Shown: piece after piece, positions 51,267-61,348 of the stretch
How the letters are laid out: each line of letters begins with the position of its first letter
How positions within the stretch are numbered: position 1 is the stretch's first letter
Source: Glaciihabitans sp. INWT7
Lineage (GTDB): Bacteria > Actinomycetota > Actinomycetes > Actinomycetales > Microbacteriaceae
DNA length: 64,000 nucleotides
NCBI RefSeq assembly: GCF_014217685.1
Contig: NZ_CP043653.1
Coordinates: 3,166,419 to 3,230,418 of the forward strand
Reading direction: 5' to 3'
Position numbers and translations under genes: made by a program
Notes under the pieces: model-generated
What the model saw: only the letters and a program-made list of their open reading frames with translations
Database searches by the model: none
What the model was told of the DNA's origin: nothing

Positions 51267-51906
51267 TCGAACCCGTCAGGACGGCACCGGGGAGGGCGGC
51301 GGGACGCAACGCGTGCGCCATCCACCACCAGCTCAGCCAGCCGATCACGGCGTTGAGCGCCACGGAGAGTACGCCCGAGACCACCAGTACGGTCACCAGC
51401 GAGGATCCGCCCGACGACGAGTTCCAGTCGATCCCGCCGAGACCGACCCTCGTGAAGATCCCGCCGATCCCCGAGACGACCCAGGATGCCACGATCGCGA
51501 CGCCGACTCCGGCCCAGGTGACCGCCACGGGGCGCCGCACCTCGTGCGCGGAGAGCACACGAGCGCTCACCACGATCGCGACCGCCATCAGCGCGACACC
51601 GAGGATGCCCACGAGCACCAGCGGCGCGATGAATGGGCGCAGATCCAATCCGGCGAGCACTCGGACGAGGCCGGAGTACCACTCGCTCGTGGACGAGCGT
51701 GCTGCACGCAGGATCAGCCCGATGAAGGCCGCCAGAAGCGCGATCCCGAGACTGAACGCGACCAGGGCGTAGCCGATGCTGAGCACGACGAACCCGACGG
51801 CCCCCGCGATGGCGGCGCCGCGCTTCGCCCGCGGAGTGAGGGGCGGTCGTACGGCGCGGGGTGCGGGGGGCAGCGCGGCGTAGCCGGGCGGCGGCGAGAC
51901 AGTCAT
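51259..51906 (-). CDS. Small integral membrane protein of unknown function
   Basis: A 215-residue protein. A Pro-rich cytoplasmic N-terminus (V-S-P-P-P-G-Y-A-A-L-P-P) is followed by four or five hydrophobic spans between residues 30 and 200, with the last near a W-L-S-W-W-W-M-A segment. I do not recognise the family. It starts 10 bp after hspR and overlaps the methyltransferase gene, so it belongs to the same transcript. Start ATG chosen because the Pro-rich N-terminus follows it directly; the longer frame overlaps hspR. Its position in a heat-shock operon hints at an envelope-stress link, but nothing in the sequence proves it. Confidence 0.7.
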   Translation of the reverse strand: MTVSPPPGYAALPPAPRAVRPPLTPRAKRGAAIAGAVGFVVLSIGYALVAFSLGIALLAAFIGLILRAARSSTSEWYSGLVRVLAGLDLRPFIAPLVLVGILGVALMAVAIVVSARVLSAHEVRRPVAVTWAGVGVAIVASWVVSGIGGIFTRVGLGGIDWNSSSGGSSLVTVLVVSGVLSVALNAVIGWLSWWWMAHALRPAALPGAVLTGSNA

Positions 51907-51916
51907 CGTCGGGTTC

Positions 51917-52333
51917 TCAATCGTGGTCGAGTGGTCGCCAGACCACGAGTTGGGTGTTGCGCTGTGCGCGGGTTCCCGCCCGCAACGACACAACCTCGCC
52001 GGTTCCTCCGCCCGCGAAGACCCGGCTGCCCGGGCGCGAGAGCAGCTCGTCGGCGAGTGCATGCTCCAGTTCGCGAAGGCGGTCGGAGAGTGCCGCCACC
52101 TGGTTCTCGAGCTGCAGTATCCGCTTGATGCCCTCGAGACTCACGCCCTCGGTTCCGAGGCGCGCGATCTCCCGCAACTGCATGACGTCCCGCATCGAAT
52201 AACGGCGGGACTGCCCGGAGGTGCGTTGCGGGATCACGAGCTCGAGACGGTCATACTGGCGCAGCGTCTGCGGGTGCATCCCCGCGAGTTCGGCCGCGAT
52301 CGCGATCGCGAAGACGGGATCGGTCGCTTCCAT
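51917..52333 (-). CDS. hspR: Heat-shock repressor HspR (MerR family)
   Basis: Negative autoregulator of the actinobacterial dnaK operon, 138 residues. The MerR winged helix-turn-helix is clear: F-A-I-A-I-A-A-E-L-A-G-M-H-P-Q-T-L-R-Q-Y-D-R (split by me; recognition helix around residues 17-30), then R-R-Y-S and a coiled-coil dimer helix L-Q-L-E-N-Q-V-A-A-L-S-D-R-L. HspR binds HAIR operators with DnaK as co-repressor; a perfect HAIR site is present upstream of dnaK at 56009-56029. The gene follows dnaJ by 16 bp. Confidence 0.95.
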   Translation of the reverse strand: MEATDPVFAIAIAAELAGMHPQTLRQYDRLELVIPQRTSGQSRRYSMRDVMQLREIARLGTEGVSLEGIKRILQLENQVAALSDRLRELEHALADELLSRPGSRVFAGGGTGEVVSLRAGTRAQRNTQLVVWRPLDHD

Positions 52334-52349
52334 TGCTGTGCCTCTCCGC

Positions 52350-53330
52350 TCAGACCCGCGACTTGGCGATCAGGTCGGCGCGAGGATTCTCGTCGGGCTG
52401 CAGAGAGGCGAACTTCTCGAGGGCCTCGCGGGCATCCGTGGTCAGGTGCGATGGCACGGCCACCTGCACGGTCGCCAGCAGGTCGCCGACGCCCTTGTCG
52501 GTGGTCACACCGCGTCCCTTGACGCGCAGCACGCGCCCGGACGGTGTTCCCGCGGCCACCCGCAGTTTCACCGGGTCACCGCCGAGGGTCGGCACTTCGA
52601 TGGTTGCGCCGAGCGTCGCCTCGGTGAAGGTGACGGGCACATCCACCCGCAGGTTGAGTCCGTCGCGTTCGAACACCGGATGCCGGCGCACGGTCACGGT
52701 CAGGGTCAGGTCACCGGGGGGCCCGCCGTCGTAGCTCGGCTCACCCTTGCCCTTGAGGCGGATCTTCTGCCCGTCGCTCACACCGGCCGGGATCTTCACG
52801 CTGATCGGCTTGCCCTCCGCGGGCTGGAGCTTCACGGTGTCCCCGTTGATGGCGGTGAGGAAGTCGAGAGTGGTACCCGCGGTCTGGTCGCGGCCCTTCG
52901 TTGGGCCACCGGCCCCGCGGAAACCGCCGGAGGACTGGCCGAAGCCACCCTGGCCGAACATGCCACTGAAGATGTCGTCGAACCCGCCGGAGCCGCCGGA
53001 GCGCTGGCCGCCGCCCTGGCCGAACATGCCGCCGAAGACATCCTCGAAGCCCGCGCTCTGGCCGGGAGCCCCGGAGGTGAAGCGGGGGCGACCGGGGCCC
53101 ATGGCCCGCATCTGGTCGTATTCCTTGCGTTGTTCAGCATCGGAGAGCACCGAGTTGGCCTCGCTGATCTCCTTGAACTTCGACTCGGCAGCGGCGTTTC
53201 CCGGGTTGGAGTCCGGGTGGTACTTGCGCGCGAGCTTGCGGTAGGCCTTCTTGAGGTCTGCCGCGGTGACATCTTTGGAGACGCCGAGAACGGCGTAGAA
53301 GTCCTTGTCGAACCAATCCTGGCTGGCCAC
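52350..53330 (-). CDS. dnaJ: Co-chaperone DnaJ, zinc-finger-less type (DnaJ1/CbpA-like)
   Basis: Stimulates DnaK ATPase. The 326 residues have a J domain with the H38-P-D40 motif, then a Gly/Phe-rich linker with repeated G-G-M-F-G-Q-G and F-D-D-I-F-S-G-M-F units, and two C-terminal beta-sandwich substrate domains. The four C-x-x-C-x-G-x-G zinc repeats are absent, so this is the class B form typical of the HspR-regulated operon; a zinc-finger DnaJ2 is expected elsewhere in the genome. It follows grpE after 116 bp that contain two palindromic repeat copies. Confidence 0.94.
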   Translation of the reverse strand: MASQDWFDKDFYAVLGVSKDVTAADLKKAYRKLARKYHPDSNPGNAAAESKFKEISEANSVLSDAEQRKEYDQMRAMGPGRPRFTSGAPGQSAGFEDVFGGMFGQGGGQRSGGSGGFDDIFSGMFGQGGFGQSSGGFRGAGGPTKGRDQTAGTTLDFLTAINGDTVKLQPAEGKPISVKIPAGVSDGQKIRLKGKGEPSYDGGPPGDLTLTVTVRRHPVFERDGLNLRVDVPVTFTEATLGATIEVPTLGGDPVKLRVAAGTPSGRVLRVKGRGVTTDKGVGDLLATVQVAVPSHLTTDAREALEKFASLQPDENPRADLIAKSRV

Positions 53331-53355
53331 AGGCGCCTCCTTTCATACGATTTTG

Positions 53356-53439
53356 TTGGTCGAGCAGGCCGCCCGACGACCGAATCGAGACCGGATGAAG
53401 GATCTCGATACGGTCGCTAGGGCGACCTACTCGATCAGC
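53356..53439. repeat. Dispersed palindromic repeats, copies 4 and 5, paired head-to-head
   Basis: Copy 4 (53356-53392) starts TTGGTCGAG and ends TCGAGACC. Copy 5 (53401-53439) starts GATCTCGATACG and ends CTACTCGATCAGC. They are arranged in opposite orientation, 8 bp apart, within the grpE-dnaJ intergenic region, like a bacterial interspersed mosaic element. The pair could form a large structure that lowers dnaJ relative to grpE expression. Confidence 0.6.
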
Positions 53440-53446
53440 AGTGGTT

Positions 53447-54049
53447 CTATTCTGCGGGAACTGCGACTGCCACCTTTGCGGGGCGCAGCAGGCGTTCGCC
53501 GAGCTTGTAGCCCGGTGCGATCACGTCGGCGACGGTGTTGACCGTCACCCCCGGAGTCGGCAACTGCACGAGCGCCTCGTGCTGGTGAGGGTCGAACACG
53601 TCGCCCTTCTCGCCGACGACGGTGAGCCCGAACTTCTCGAGACTCGCCCGCAACTTGGCCACGATGACGACCATCGGGCCCTCGGTGAGGTCGCCGTGCG
53701 CTTCCGCGAGCGACAGGTCGTCGAACACAGGAAGCAGCGACTTCACCACTTCGGCGATGTTCGACTCCCGGTTCGCTTCCCGGTCACGCTCGACGCGCTT
53801 GCGGTAGTTGGCGAATTCGGCCTGCACGCGCTTGAGATCGTCCAGGATCTCGGCCGCGGGGTCCTTCGCAGCTCCCGCTGCCGAGGCGCCCTTCGAACCG
53901 GCATCGGCGTCTCCGGCGAGGAAGGCGAGATCGTCGTCGGTGAACGAGGTCTCGACATCCGGTCCCTCGAAACCCTCGGAGGCGCCGTTGTCCGGCTCCT
54001 CCGGGTCGCCCTTGCCCTTGCCGGGCTTCGGATTCTTGTTGGCTGCCAT
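53447..54049 (-). CDS. grpE: Nucleotide exchange factor GrpE
   Basis: Accelerates ADP release from DnaK. The 200 residues have a long acidic, low-complexity N-terminus (1-60, rich in Gly/Ser/Glu), a coiled-coil (about 65-110, with L-K-R-V-Q-A-E-F-A-N-Y-R-K-R) and the C-terminal beta-domain (F-D-P-x-x-H-E-A-L, then V-A-D-V-I-A-P-G-Y-K-L-G-E-R-L-L-R-P-A-K-V split here), the GrpE signature. It starts 5 bp after dnaK. Confidence 0.96.
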   Translation of the reverse strand: MAANKNPKPGKGKGDPEEPDNGASEGFEGPDVETSFTDDDLAFLAGDADAGSKGASAAGAAKDPAAEILDDLKRVQAEFANYRKRVERDREANRESNIAEVVKSLLPVFDDLSLAEAHGDLTEGPMVVIVAKLRASLEKFGLTVVGEKGDVFDPHQHEALVQLPTPGVTVNTVADVIAPGYKLGERLLRPAKVAVAVPAE

Positions 54050-54054
54050 CAGCG

Positions 54055-56056
<2,002 letters not shown>

Positions 56057-56071
56057 GTCGAACTGGCAAAA

Positions 56072-56092
56072 CTTGAGTCGGTCTGGCTCAAC
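56072..56092. promoter_or_regulatory. Second, degenerate HAIR-like site
   Basis: CTTGAGT at 56072-56078, 7-nt spacer, GCTCAAC at 56086-56092: the left half is perfect, the right half 5 of 7. It is 63 bp from the first HAIR site centre-to-centre and upstream of the predicted -35. Confidence 0.5.
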
Positions 56093-56224
56093 TGTCAGTT
56101 TCGAGTCACGCGGCTCCGCCGCCTCACGACCGGCTCGACCGGGGAAGCAGGAGGCGGACCCTCCCAGAACGAGGTTCCTGATCCGGTATCGACCGCGCTC
56201 CCCCTGATGTTCTCCCTCGACCAC

Positions 56225-56230
56225 TAACCT
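56225..56230 (+). promoter_or_regulatory. -10 box of the MFS transporter gene, leaderless spacing
   Basis: TAACCT, then GTGCAC, then the ATG at 56237. A GTG at 56231 is in frame but too close to the box. Confidence 0.5.
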
Positions 56231-56236
56231 GTGCAC

Positions 56237-57673
56237 ATGACGGACAGCGCTCCTCTTCCTCCGACGGTTCCGAAGCCCGCCCGCACCGGCGCGATCGCCG
56301 TGGCAGGCCTCGACCTGCAGGAGGGCAAGAAGATCCCTCGCGGCTGGGTCGTGGCCTGGGCATTCTGGGACTGGGGAGGCGCAGCGTTCAACGCCGTCAT
56401 CACGACCTTCGTCTTCACGGTCTACCTCACCTCGAGCTACTTCGTGGATCCGGCGATCGTCGCCGCCCGGGACGCCGAGAGCTCGCCCACCGGCGCCGCA
56501 CACCGCGCGTTCACCGCGGCCGAGGCATCCCTCACCTCGAGCCTGGGCTTCGGGCTTGCGATCGCCGGCGTCATCGTCGCCCTCATCGCGCCGGTACTCG
56601 GGCAGCGGACGGATGCCTCGGGCCGCCGCAAGCTCTGGCTCGCCATCAACACCGGGGTGGTCGTGGTGATGACCGCCCTCATGTTCTTCGTCGAGGGAAA
56701 ACCCGCGTTCTTCTTGCTCGGGGTCGGACTCGTCTCGGTGGGAACGATCTTCTACGAGATCGCCACCGTCAACTACAACGCCATGCTCATCCAGGTCTCC
56801 ACGCCAAGGACCGTCGGCAAGGTCTCGGGGCTCGGCTGGGGTGCCGGGTATCTCGGCGGCATCGTGCTGCTGCTGTTCGTGCTTCTCGGCCTGGTGGGGC
56901 TCACCGCGGATTCCGGCGGGTTCTTGGGCATCTCGCACGACGATGGCCTCAACATCCGTCTCATCGCAGTGATCGCGGCCCTCTGGACGCTCGCCTTCTC
57001 CCTGCCGATCCTCTTCACCGTGCCAGAGATCAGCCGAGAGAATCGTCGTGACAAGGTCGGATTCTTCGAGGCATATGTCGTGCTGTTCCGTGACATCGCG
57101 AACCTCTGGCGCGAGAGCCGCAACACTGTGCTGTTCCTCATCTCGAGCGCGCTGTTCCGCGACGGCCTCGTGGGTGTGTTCACCTTCGGCGGCATCCTTG
57201 CGCAGGGGACCTTCGGTTTCTCCAGCAGCCAGGTGATCATCTTCGCGATCGCGGCGAATGTGGTCGCCGGGGTGAGCACCTTCATCTCCGGCCTCTTCGA
57301 CGACAGGTTCGGAGCGAAGCCGGTGATCGTGGTCTCGCTCATCGGACTGATCCTCGCCGGGCTCGGTGTCTTCTTCGCCCACGACCTCGGCTCGAACGCG
57401 TTCTGGGTGGGCGGCCTCATCCTCTGTCTGTTCGTCGGGCCGGCCCAGTCCGCGAGCCGCACCTTCCTCGCCCGGGTCACTCCGGCGGGCCGCGAGGGCG
57501 AGGTGTTCGGCCTCTACGCCACCACCGGTCGCGCGGTGAGCTTCCTCGCTCCCCTGCTGTTCTCCACCTTCGTCGCCGTCGCCGGGGCCCAGTACTGGGG
57601 CATCCTCGGCATCGTGATCGTGCTGTTCGTCGGGCTGATCCTGCTGATCCCGGTGAAGGCGCGCTCGAACTAG
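56237..57673 (+). CDS. MFS transporter, UMF1/Atg22-like family
   Basis: A 478-residue integral membrane protein with about 12 hydrophobic segments. The opening W-A-F-W-D-W-G-G-A-A-F-N-A-V segment in the first span, with its F-N-A-V-I-T-T-F-V-F-T-V-Y continuation, is characteristic of the UMF1 (Atg22-like) branch of the major facilitator superfamily. The G-Q-R-T-D-A-S-G-R-R-K loop between spans 2 and 3 is the MFS motif A. Yeast Atg22 exports amino acids from the vacuole; the bacterial substrates are unknown. It is divergent from dnaK with 289 bp between, and has its own promoter. Confidence 0.88.
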   Translation: MTDSAPLPPTVPKPARTGAIAVAGLDLQEGKKIPRGWVVAWAFWDWGGAAFNAVITTFVFTVYLTSSYFVDPAIVAARDAESSPTGAAHRAFTAAEASLTSSLGFGLAIAGVIVALIAPVLGQRTDASGRRKLWLAINTGVVVVMTALMFFVEGKPAFFLLGVGLVSVGTIFYEIATVNYNAMLIQVSTPRTVGKVSGLGWGAGYLGGIVLLLFVLLGLVGLTADSGGFLGISHDDGLNIRLIAVIAALWTLAFSLPILFTVPEISRENRRDKVGFFEAYVVLFRDIANLWRESRNTVLFLISSALFRDGLVGVFTFGGILAQGTFGFSSSQVIIFAIAANVVAGVSTFISGLFDDRFGAKPVIVVSLIGLILAGLGVFFAHDLGSNAFWVGGLILCLFVGPAQSASRTFLARVTPAGREGEVFGLYATTGRAVSFLAPLLFSTFVAVAGAQYWGILGIVIVLFVGLILLIPVKARSN

Positions 57674-57708
57674 ATTCCCTCCCGCCCGATCTCCCTCTGC
57701 GCACATGG

Positions 57709-57714
57709 CAGGGT
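57709..57714 (+). promoter_or_regulatory. -10 box of the PEP mutase-family gene, leaderless spacing
   Basis: CAGGGT ends 6 nt before the ATG at 57721. Confidence 0.35.
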
Positions 57715-57720
57715 GGAACC

Positions 57721-58512
57721 ATGACCTCCACTGCCGACAAGGCCGCCCTGCTCAGCTCACTCCACCGCCCCGGTGAGCCGCTCATCGTCACCAATATCTG
57801 GGATGCCGTCACCGCCCGCATCGTGGCGCAGGCCAAGGGCGTCAAGGCTCTCGCGACCGCCAGTCACGCCGTCAGCTTCGCCCACGGCGTGCCAGACAAC
57901 GAGGGGCTCACGGTCGAGCAGGCGCTCGAGACCGCGCGGATCATCGCCGCTGCGGTGTCGATCCCGGTCTCGGTGGACTTCGAGAAGGGTTACGCGGCGG
58001 ATGGGGCGGGGGTTCGCGAAAACGTGGCGCGATTGATCGAGGCCGGGGCCGCCGGCCTCAACATCGAAGACTCGCTTGAGGCGGCATCCGGTCCGCTGCG
58101 CGACCTCGAGAGCTCCGTTGCCCGGGTCGCCGCGGCACGGATCGCCGCCGATGAGGCTGGCGTGCCGCTCGCGATCAACGCGCGCGTCGACTCTCTGGTG
58201 AGCAATCCGGCCGACTGGGCGGGAGCCATGGAACGCGCCAACCGCTACCTGGATGCCGGGGCCACCAGTATTTTCGTGCTTCGCCTTCCCACCGAGGGGC
58301 TGGTGGAGCGTGCCATCCGCGACGTCAACGGTCCGGTCTCGGTGATCTCCAATCCCACCTCGGTGTCGCTCAAGAAGCTCGCCGAACTCGGCGTCGCGCG
58401 CGTCAGCTTCGGACCGGGCGTGCTCGGCCTCACCCTCGCGCACCTGCAGAGGGCGGCGACCACCCTGACCGCGCTCGGCGACTACCCCGAGGAGCTCGGC
58501 TTCGAGTACTGA
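57721..58512 (+). CDS. Isocitrate lyase/PEP phosphonomutase family protein
   Basis: A 263-residue TIM-barrel enzyme of the ICL/PEPM superfamily, which cleaves or makes C-C or C-P bonds of 2-oxo acid enolates with Mg. Marks: T-N-I-W-D-A-V at the first strand, T-A-S-H-A-V, S-V-D-F-E-K-G-Y (Mg-ligand Asp region), and G-L-N-I-E-D-S. The ICL catalytic KKCGH motif is absent, so it is not a glyoxylate-shunt isocitrate lyase; relatives include methylisocitrate-lyase-like and phosphonopyruvate hydrolase-like proteins. Substrate undetermined. Lone gene between the MFS and MarR genes. Confidence 0.85.
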   Translation: MTSTADKAALLSSLHRPGEPLIVTNIWDAVTARIVAQAKGVKALATASHAVSFAHGVPDNEGLTVEQALETARIIAAAVSIPVSVDFEKGYAADGAGVRENVARLIEAGAAGLNIEDSLEAASGPLRDLESSVARVAAARIAADEAGVPLAINARVDSLVSNPADWAGAMERANRYLDAGATSIFVLRLPTEGLVERAIRDVNGPVSVISNPTSVSLKKLAELGVARVSFGPGVLGLTLAHLQRAATTLTALGDYPEELGFEY

Positions 58513-58575
58513 CTGACCCGCCGAGAGTTCTCCACGCCCCGCGCTCCGCATCGCCGAGCGGCGAGGCGCTCCCAC

Positions 58576-58581
58576 TACCCT
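58576..58581 (+). promoter_or_regulatory. -10 box of the MarR-like gene, leaderless spacing
   Basis: TACCCT, then GTGCTC, then the ATG at 58588; nearly the same context as before the MFS gene. Confidence 0.45.
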
Positions 58582-58587
58582 GTGCTC

Positions 58588-59007
58588 ATGACCGATCACC
58601 GCCCCATCGGATTCTGGCTCAAACTCGTCGACCGTCTGATCGACGAGCGGTTCGCCGACACCCTCGAGGAGCACGGAGTCACCCGCCGCCAGTGGCAGTT
58701 GCTCAATGTGCTCTCTCGCGGCCCCGCCACGGGTACCGAACTGGATGCCGCGCTCGCCCCCTTCCTCTCTGCGGTCGATGGCGAGACGGTGCAAGAGAAC
58801 CTCGCCGAGCTGGTGGAGAGCGGATGGGTCGCACTCTCGCCGTCGGGATACTCCCTCGCCGATTCGGGGCGAACCGCCCTCGCCGCACTCTCTTCCACCG
58901 TCGACAAGACCCGCGCTATCACCGCGGACGGCATTTCCGCGGAGCAGTACGCGCAGACCCTCGACACCCTCGAGCGGATGGCGCGCAACCTCGGCTGGAA
59001 CGAGTAG
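58588..59007 (+). CDS. MarR family winged helix regulator
   Basis: A 139-residue protein. Helix alpha1 (I-G-F-W-L-K-L-V-D-R-L-I-D-E-R-F), a R-R-Q-W-Q-L-L-N-V-L segment and the winged-helix part (V-E-S-G-W-V-A-L followed by Y-S-L-A-D-S-G-R-T-A-L) fit small MarR regulators. The recognition helix region T-E-L-D-A-A-L-A-P-F-L is unusual and a little divergent. Targets and ligand unknown. It is not linked to an obvious operon. Confidence 0.75.
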   Translation: MTDHRPIGFWLKLVDRLIDERFADTLEEHGVTRRQWQLLNVLSRGPATGTELDAALAPFLSAVDGETVQENLAELVESGWVALSPSGYSLADSGRTALAALSSTVDKTRAITADGISAEQYAQTLDTLERMARNLGWNE

Positions 59008-59484
59008 CGCGCGGGCAGCCCCCTCCGATCAGCCTGCGGGCAAGTGCTTCGCCATGGGAGTTGCGATCGAAAAGCCCCGGGCTCGAGATCCCCTCGGTGG
59101 GACCATCCAGTCCTCAAACCCACGACCACAACCCTCGTGGCGGGGGATACGCTCGCTCCCGGAGCAGTATCGCTCTCGCGGAGGGAGATACGCCTCCCGC
59201 CGTGAGGGTATTCGCCCGCCGCGACTCGCTGCGCGCCCTCCCACACGGATGCTGCGGTGCGCGAGCGCTCAATCCGGGCACGATCGTGCCCGCCCCTGCC
59301 CGCCCCGCCCCCGCCCGCCCCGCCCCGATGTCACGCCGGCGGCAATCACACTCGCGGAGTGTGCAGGCCCTCGCGGCGGGAGGCGTAACTCACTCCGCGA
59401 AGTCCTGAGTCCTCCGCGAGGGGGCGTATCCCCCGCCACGGGACTCAAGTCCGATGCCTGAGTCGAGCGGGAACGATCAGGCAG
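59008..59484. other. 477-bp gene-free region holding an inverted repeat and GC-rich tract
   Basis: No gene seen. Frames running through it on the plus strand are continuations of non-coding frames of the MarR gene. It holds the 305-bp inverted repeat (59136-59440), a C/G-rich low-complexity tract around 59286-59327 and scattered GCGGAG motifs. The region separates the MarR gene from a decayed GH1 gene and looks like repeat-invaded or decaying DNA. Confidence 0.6.
59136..59440. repeat. 305-bp inverted repeat with ~80-bp arms
   Basis: The outer 17 bp (59136-59152 and 59424-59440) are perfectly complementary. A second perfect block of 14 bp (59189-59202 and 59374-59387) lies at exactly the same offset (53 bp) from each end. 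Over 80 positions the arms agree at about 62 by my ungapped count. No transposase is present, so it is either a miniature element or two inverted copies of a dispersed repeat. Confidence 0.75.
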
Positions 59485-59960
59485 TCACACCCCGTTGGCG
59501 CGCGCCACAGCGCCGTACCACGAGGCACTCGGTTTCGGCGTGCGGGCGAAGGACCGCTTGTCCCAGCCGATGAGAGTGGTCCCCATGTCGGTGGCGACCG
59601 GAACGGGACCGTCCGGTCCGATGAAGGTGCGCGTGTAGGCCTGGACCTCCACGAAGTCGTCCCCGGCGGTGTTCTCGAGGTACCTGTCGTCGCGGGGATA
59701 GCCCTCGGCGGCGAGCGCCTCCTCCGCGCCCGGCTCGACCGAGCCGTCGGGCAGCACCGAGCCGTCGGGCAGCGTGGTGGGGGCGAATGTCTGGGTCGCC
59801 ACCGTCCAGCCGGTCTTGAGGCCCGACCCAGAGGAGAGCACCTCGCGCGACCGCTGATGAGAGGCGAGAAGGGCATCCGCGACCAGCAGGTCGAGGTTCG
59901 GAAGCTCGAAGGCGACCAGCTTTGATGAGTCCCCTCGGATGCTTCGACGGCTTGCGCGCC
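59485..59960 (-). pseudogene. Decayed GH1 beta-glucosidase remnant
   Basis: The frame ending at the TAG/TGA near 59485 encodes a readable C-terminal relic of a family 1 glycosidase. N-L-D-L-L-V-A-D-A-L-L-A-S-H corresponds to a GH1 helix, G-W-T-V-A-T-Q-T-F-A-P to the strand after it, and G-D-D-F-V-E-V-Q-A-Y-T-R-T with I-G-P-D-G-P-V-P to the segment before the nucleophile. T-T-L-I-G-W-D is then joined directly to R-T-P-K-P-S-A-S-W-Y-G-A-V-A-R-A-N-G at the C-terminus. About 150 residues with the catalytic TENG nucleophile are deleted, and the N-terminal half with the acid/base Glu is missing; upstream the frame turns into Arg-rich nonsense. No plausible start was found. The left and right limits are approximate. 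Confidence 0.7.
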
Positions 59961-60084
59961 ATCGACGATTGTTGCTCGACTCCCGAGTGTATTCGGTGGG
60001 GGATCGACCCCGCCGAGAGTCCGGCGTGGCTCCGGCGCCGGTCGGAACTCAGACGGACGGATCAGCGCCCGGCCGCCCAACCGG

Positions 60085-61050
60085 TCAGCGGCAGGCGACG
60101 AAGTCGCGGGCGGGGCCCATCTCGGACTGCGCCACCCGCAGCGGCTCATACGATCCCGAATAGTGCACGGTCGTGCCCGCGCAGCCCACGGTGAGCAGCC
60201 CGTACCAGATGAGCAGCATCGTCACGAGGAATCCGGCGGCGAAGTTGATGGTGAGAAAGCGCCTCCAGCCACGGTTCGCGGTCTCGGCGTCGGCATCCGT
60301 GATGTTCCAGTACGGCAGCACCGTGATCGCGTACGGCAGCACGAGCACCGCCGCGAACGGCCCGGGAAACCGCGTGAACAGCAGCAGGATGCCCGCGAGC
60401 AGGTAGGCGCAGAAGGCAAGTCGCACGGTGGCCCGCCCGCCGATCACTGTGGCGATCGACGCGATGCCCCCCTCGCGGTCGGCCACGATGTCTTGCACCG
60501 CGCCGAACGCGTGCGACGCGATGCCCCAGAGGAAGAACGCGGCGAGAACCGCCCAGAGGGCCGGGGTGAACACGGTGGCGGCGAGCACGAATCCGTACAC
60601 GGCCGGCGAGACGAAGTGGGTGCTCGAGGTGAGCGAGTCGACGAATGGCCGCTCCTTGAAACGCAGGCCAGGGGCCGAGTACGCGATCACCGCGAAGACG
60701 CTGATCGCGAGCACCAGCCATGACAGCGGACTTCCCACCGCGATGAGGAACACGAGGAACGGCACGTTGAGCACGATGGCCGCGCGCAGGGTGAGCCGGT
60801 GCACGCTCGGGTCGAGCAGCGCGCCCTCCACCCCGCCCTTGCGCGGATTTCGCAGATCGGACTCGTAGTCGAAGACGTCGTTGATGCCGTACATCGCGAG
60901 GTTGTATGGGATGAGGAAGTAGATCGTGCCCACGATGAACACCACGTCGATCTGACGCGTCGACATGAAATAGGCCGCGGCGAACGGAAACGCGGTGTTC
61001 ACCCAGCTGAGGGGCCGGGACGACACGAACAGGCTCTTAAGATTCTTCAC
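60085..61050 (-). CDS. crtEb: Lycopene elongase-type prenyltransferase (UbiA superfamily)
   Basis: Membrane prenyltransferase, 321 residues, about eight spans. It should attach C5 units to lycopene to give flavuxanthin-type C50 precursors. The two Asp-rich UbiA motifs are N-D-V-F-D-Y-E-S-D (first) and D-I-V-A-D-R-E-G (second). It is the last gene of the crt operon and overlaps crtYf by 14 nt. GGGAGG precedes the GTG start by 5 nt. The order B-I-Ye-Yf-Eb matches the Corynebacterium decaprenoxanthin cluster. The C-terminal 30 residues after the last span contain a soluble tail. Confidence 0.9.
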   Translation of the reverse strand: MKNLKSLFVSSRPLSWVNTAFPFAAAYFMSTRQIDVVFIVGTIYFLIPYNLAMYGINDVFDYESDLRNPRKGGVEGALLDPSVHRLTLRAAIVLNVPFLVFLIAVGSPLSWLVLAISVFAVIAYSAPGLRFKERPFVDSLTSSTHFVSPAVYGFVLAATVFTPALWAVLAAFFLWGIASHAFGAVQDIVADREGGIASIATVIGGRATVRLAFCAYLLAGILLLFTRFPGPFAAVLVLPYAITVLPYWNITDADAETANRGWRRFLTINFAAGFLVTMLLIWYGLLTVGCAGTTVHYSGSYEPLRVAQSEMGPARDFVACR

Positions 61051-61348
61051 GAGACCTCCCGGGCAGCAGCAGCCACAGCGAGGGCAGCAGCACCGCGGCG
61101 GCCACGGCGTAGGCGAAGTCCTCGAGCGGTGCGATGCCGATGAAAGCGCCGCTGATCTTGGCGGCGTCGTAGCCGACGAGTCCGATGCCGATCATGACGT
61201 TGTCGAAGACCGCGGTCACCAGCAGCAGGATGCCGAGGGTGCCGAGAATCGGCAGCACGGGCATCGCACGCCGGGATTTCGCGATCGCGAGGCATCCGAC
61301 CACCGCCACGGCGGCGAGGAAGATCGCGTTGAGCTGCCAGTAGTTCAT
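61037..61348 (-). CDS. crtYf: Heterodimeric C50 carotenoid epsilon-cyclase subunit CrtYf
   Basis: One half of the heterodimeric lycopene cyclase-like enzyme, 103 residues with three membrane spans. The conserved P-L-E-D-F-A-Y segment corresponds to the P-x-E-[ED] catalytic-region motif of the CrtYe/CrtYf family. It starts inside the crtYe stop (ATGA overlap) and overlaps crtEb by 14 nt, so the two subunits and the elongase are translationally coupled. In Corynebacterium the pair cyclises C50 flavuxanthin to decaprenoxanthin. Confidence 0.88.
   Translation of the reverse strand: MNYWQLNAIFLAAVAVVGCLAIAKSRRAMPVLPILGTLGILLLVTAVFDNVMIGIGLVGYDAAKISGAFIGIAPLEDFAYAVAAAVLLPSLWLLLPGRSREES

Noticed and set aside
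58692-59461. Plus-strand frames continuing through the inverted repeat after the MarR gene
   Set aside because: They begin inside the MarR gene in the wrong frame, and their products are low complexity, Arg/Pro/Ser-rich.
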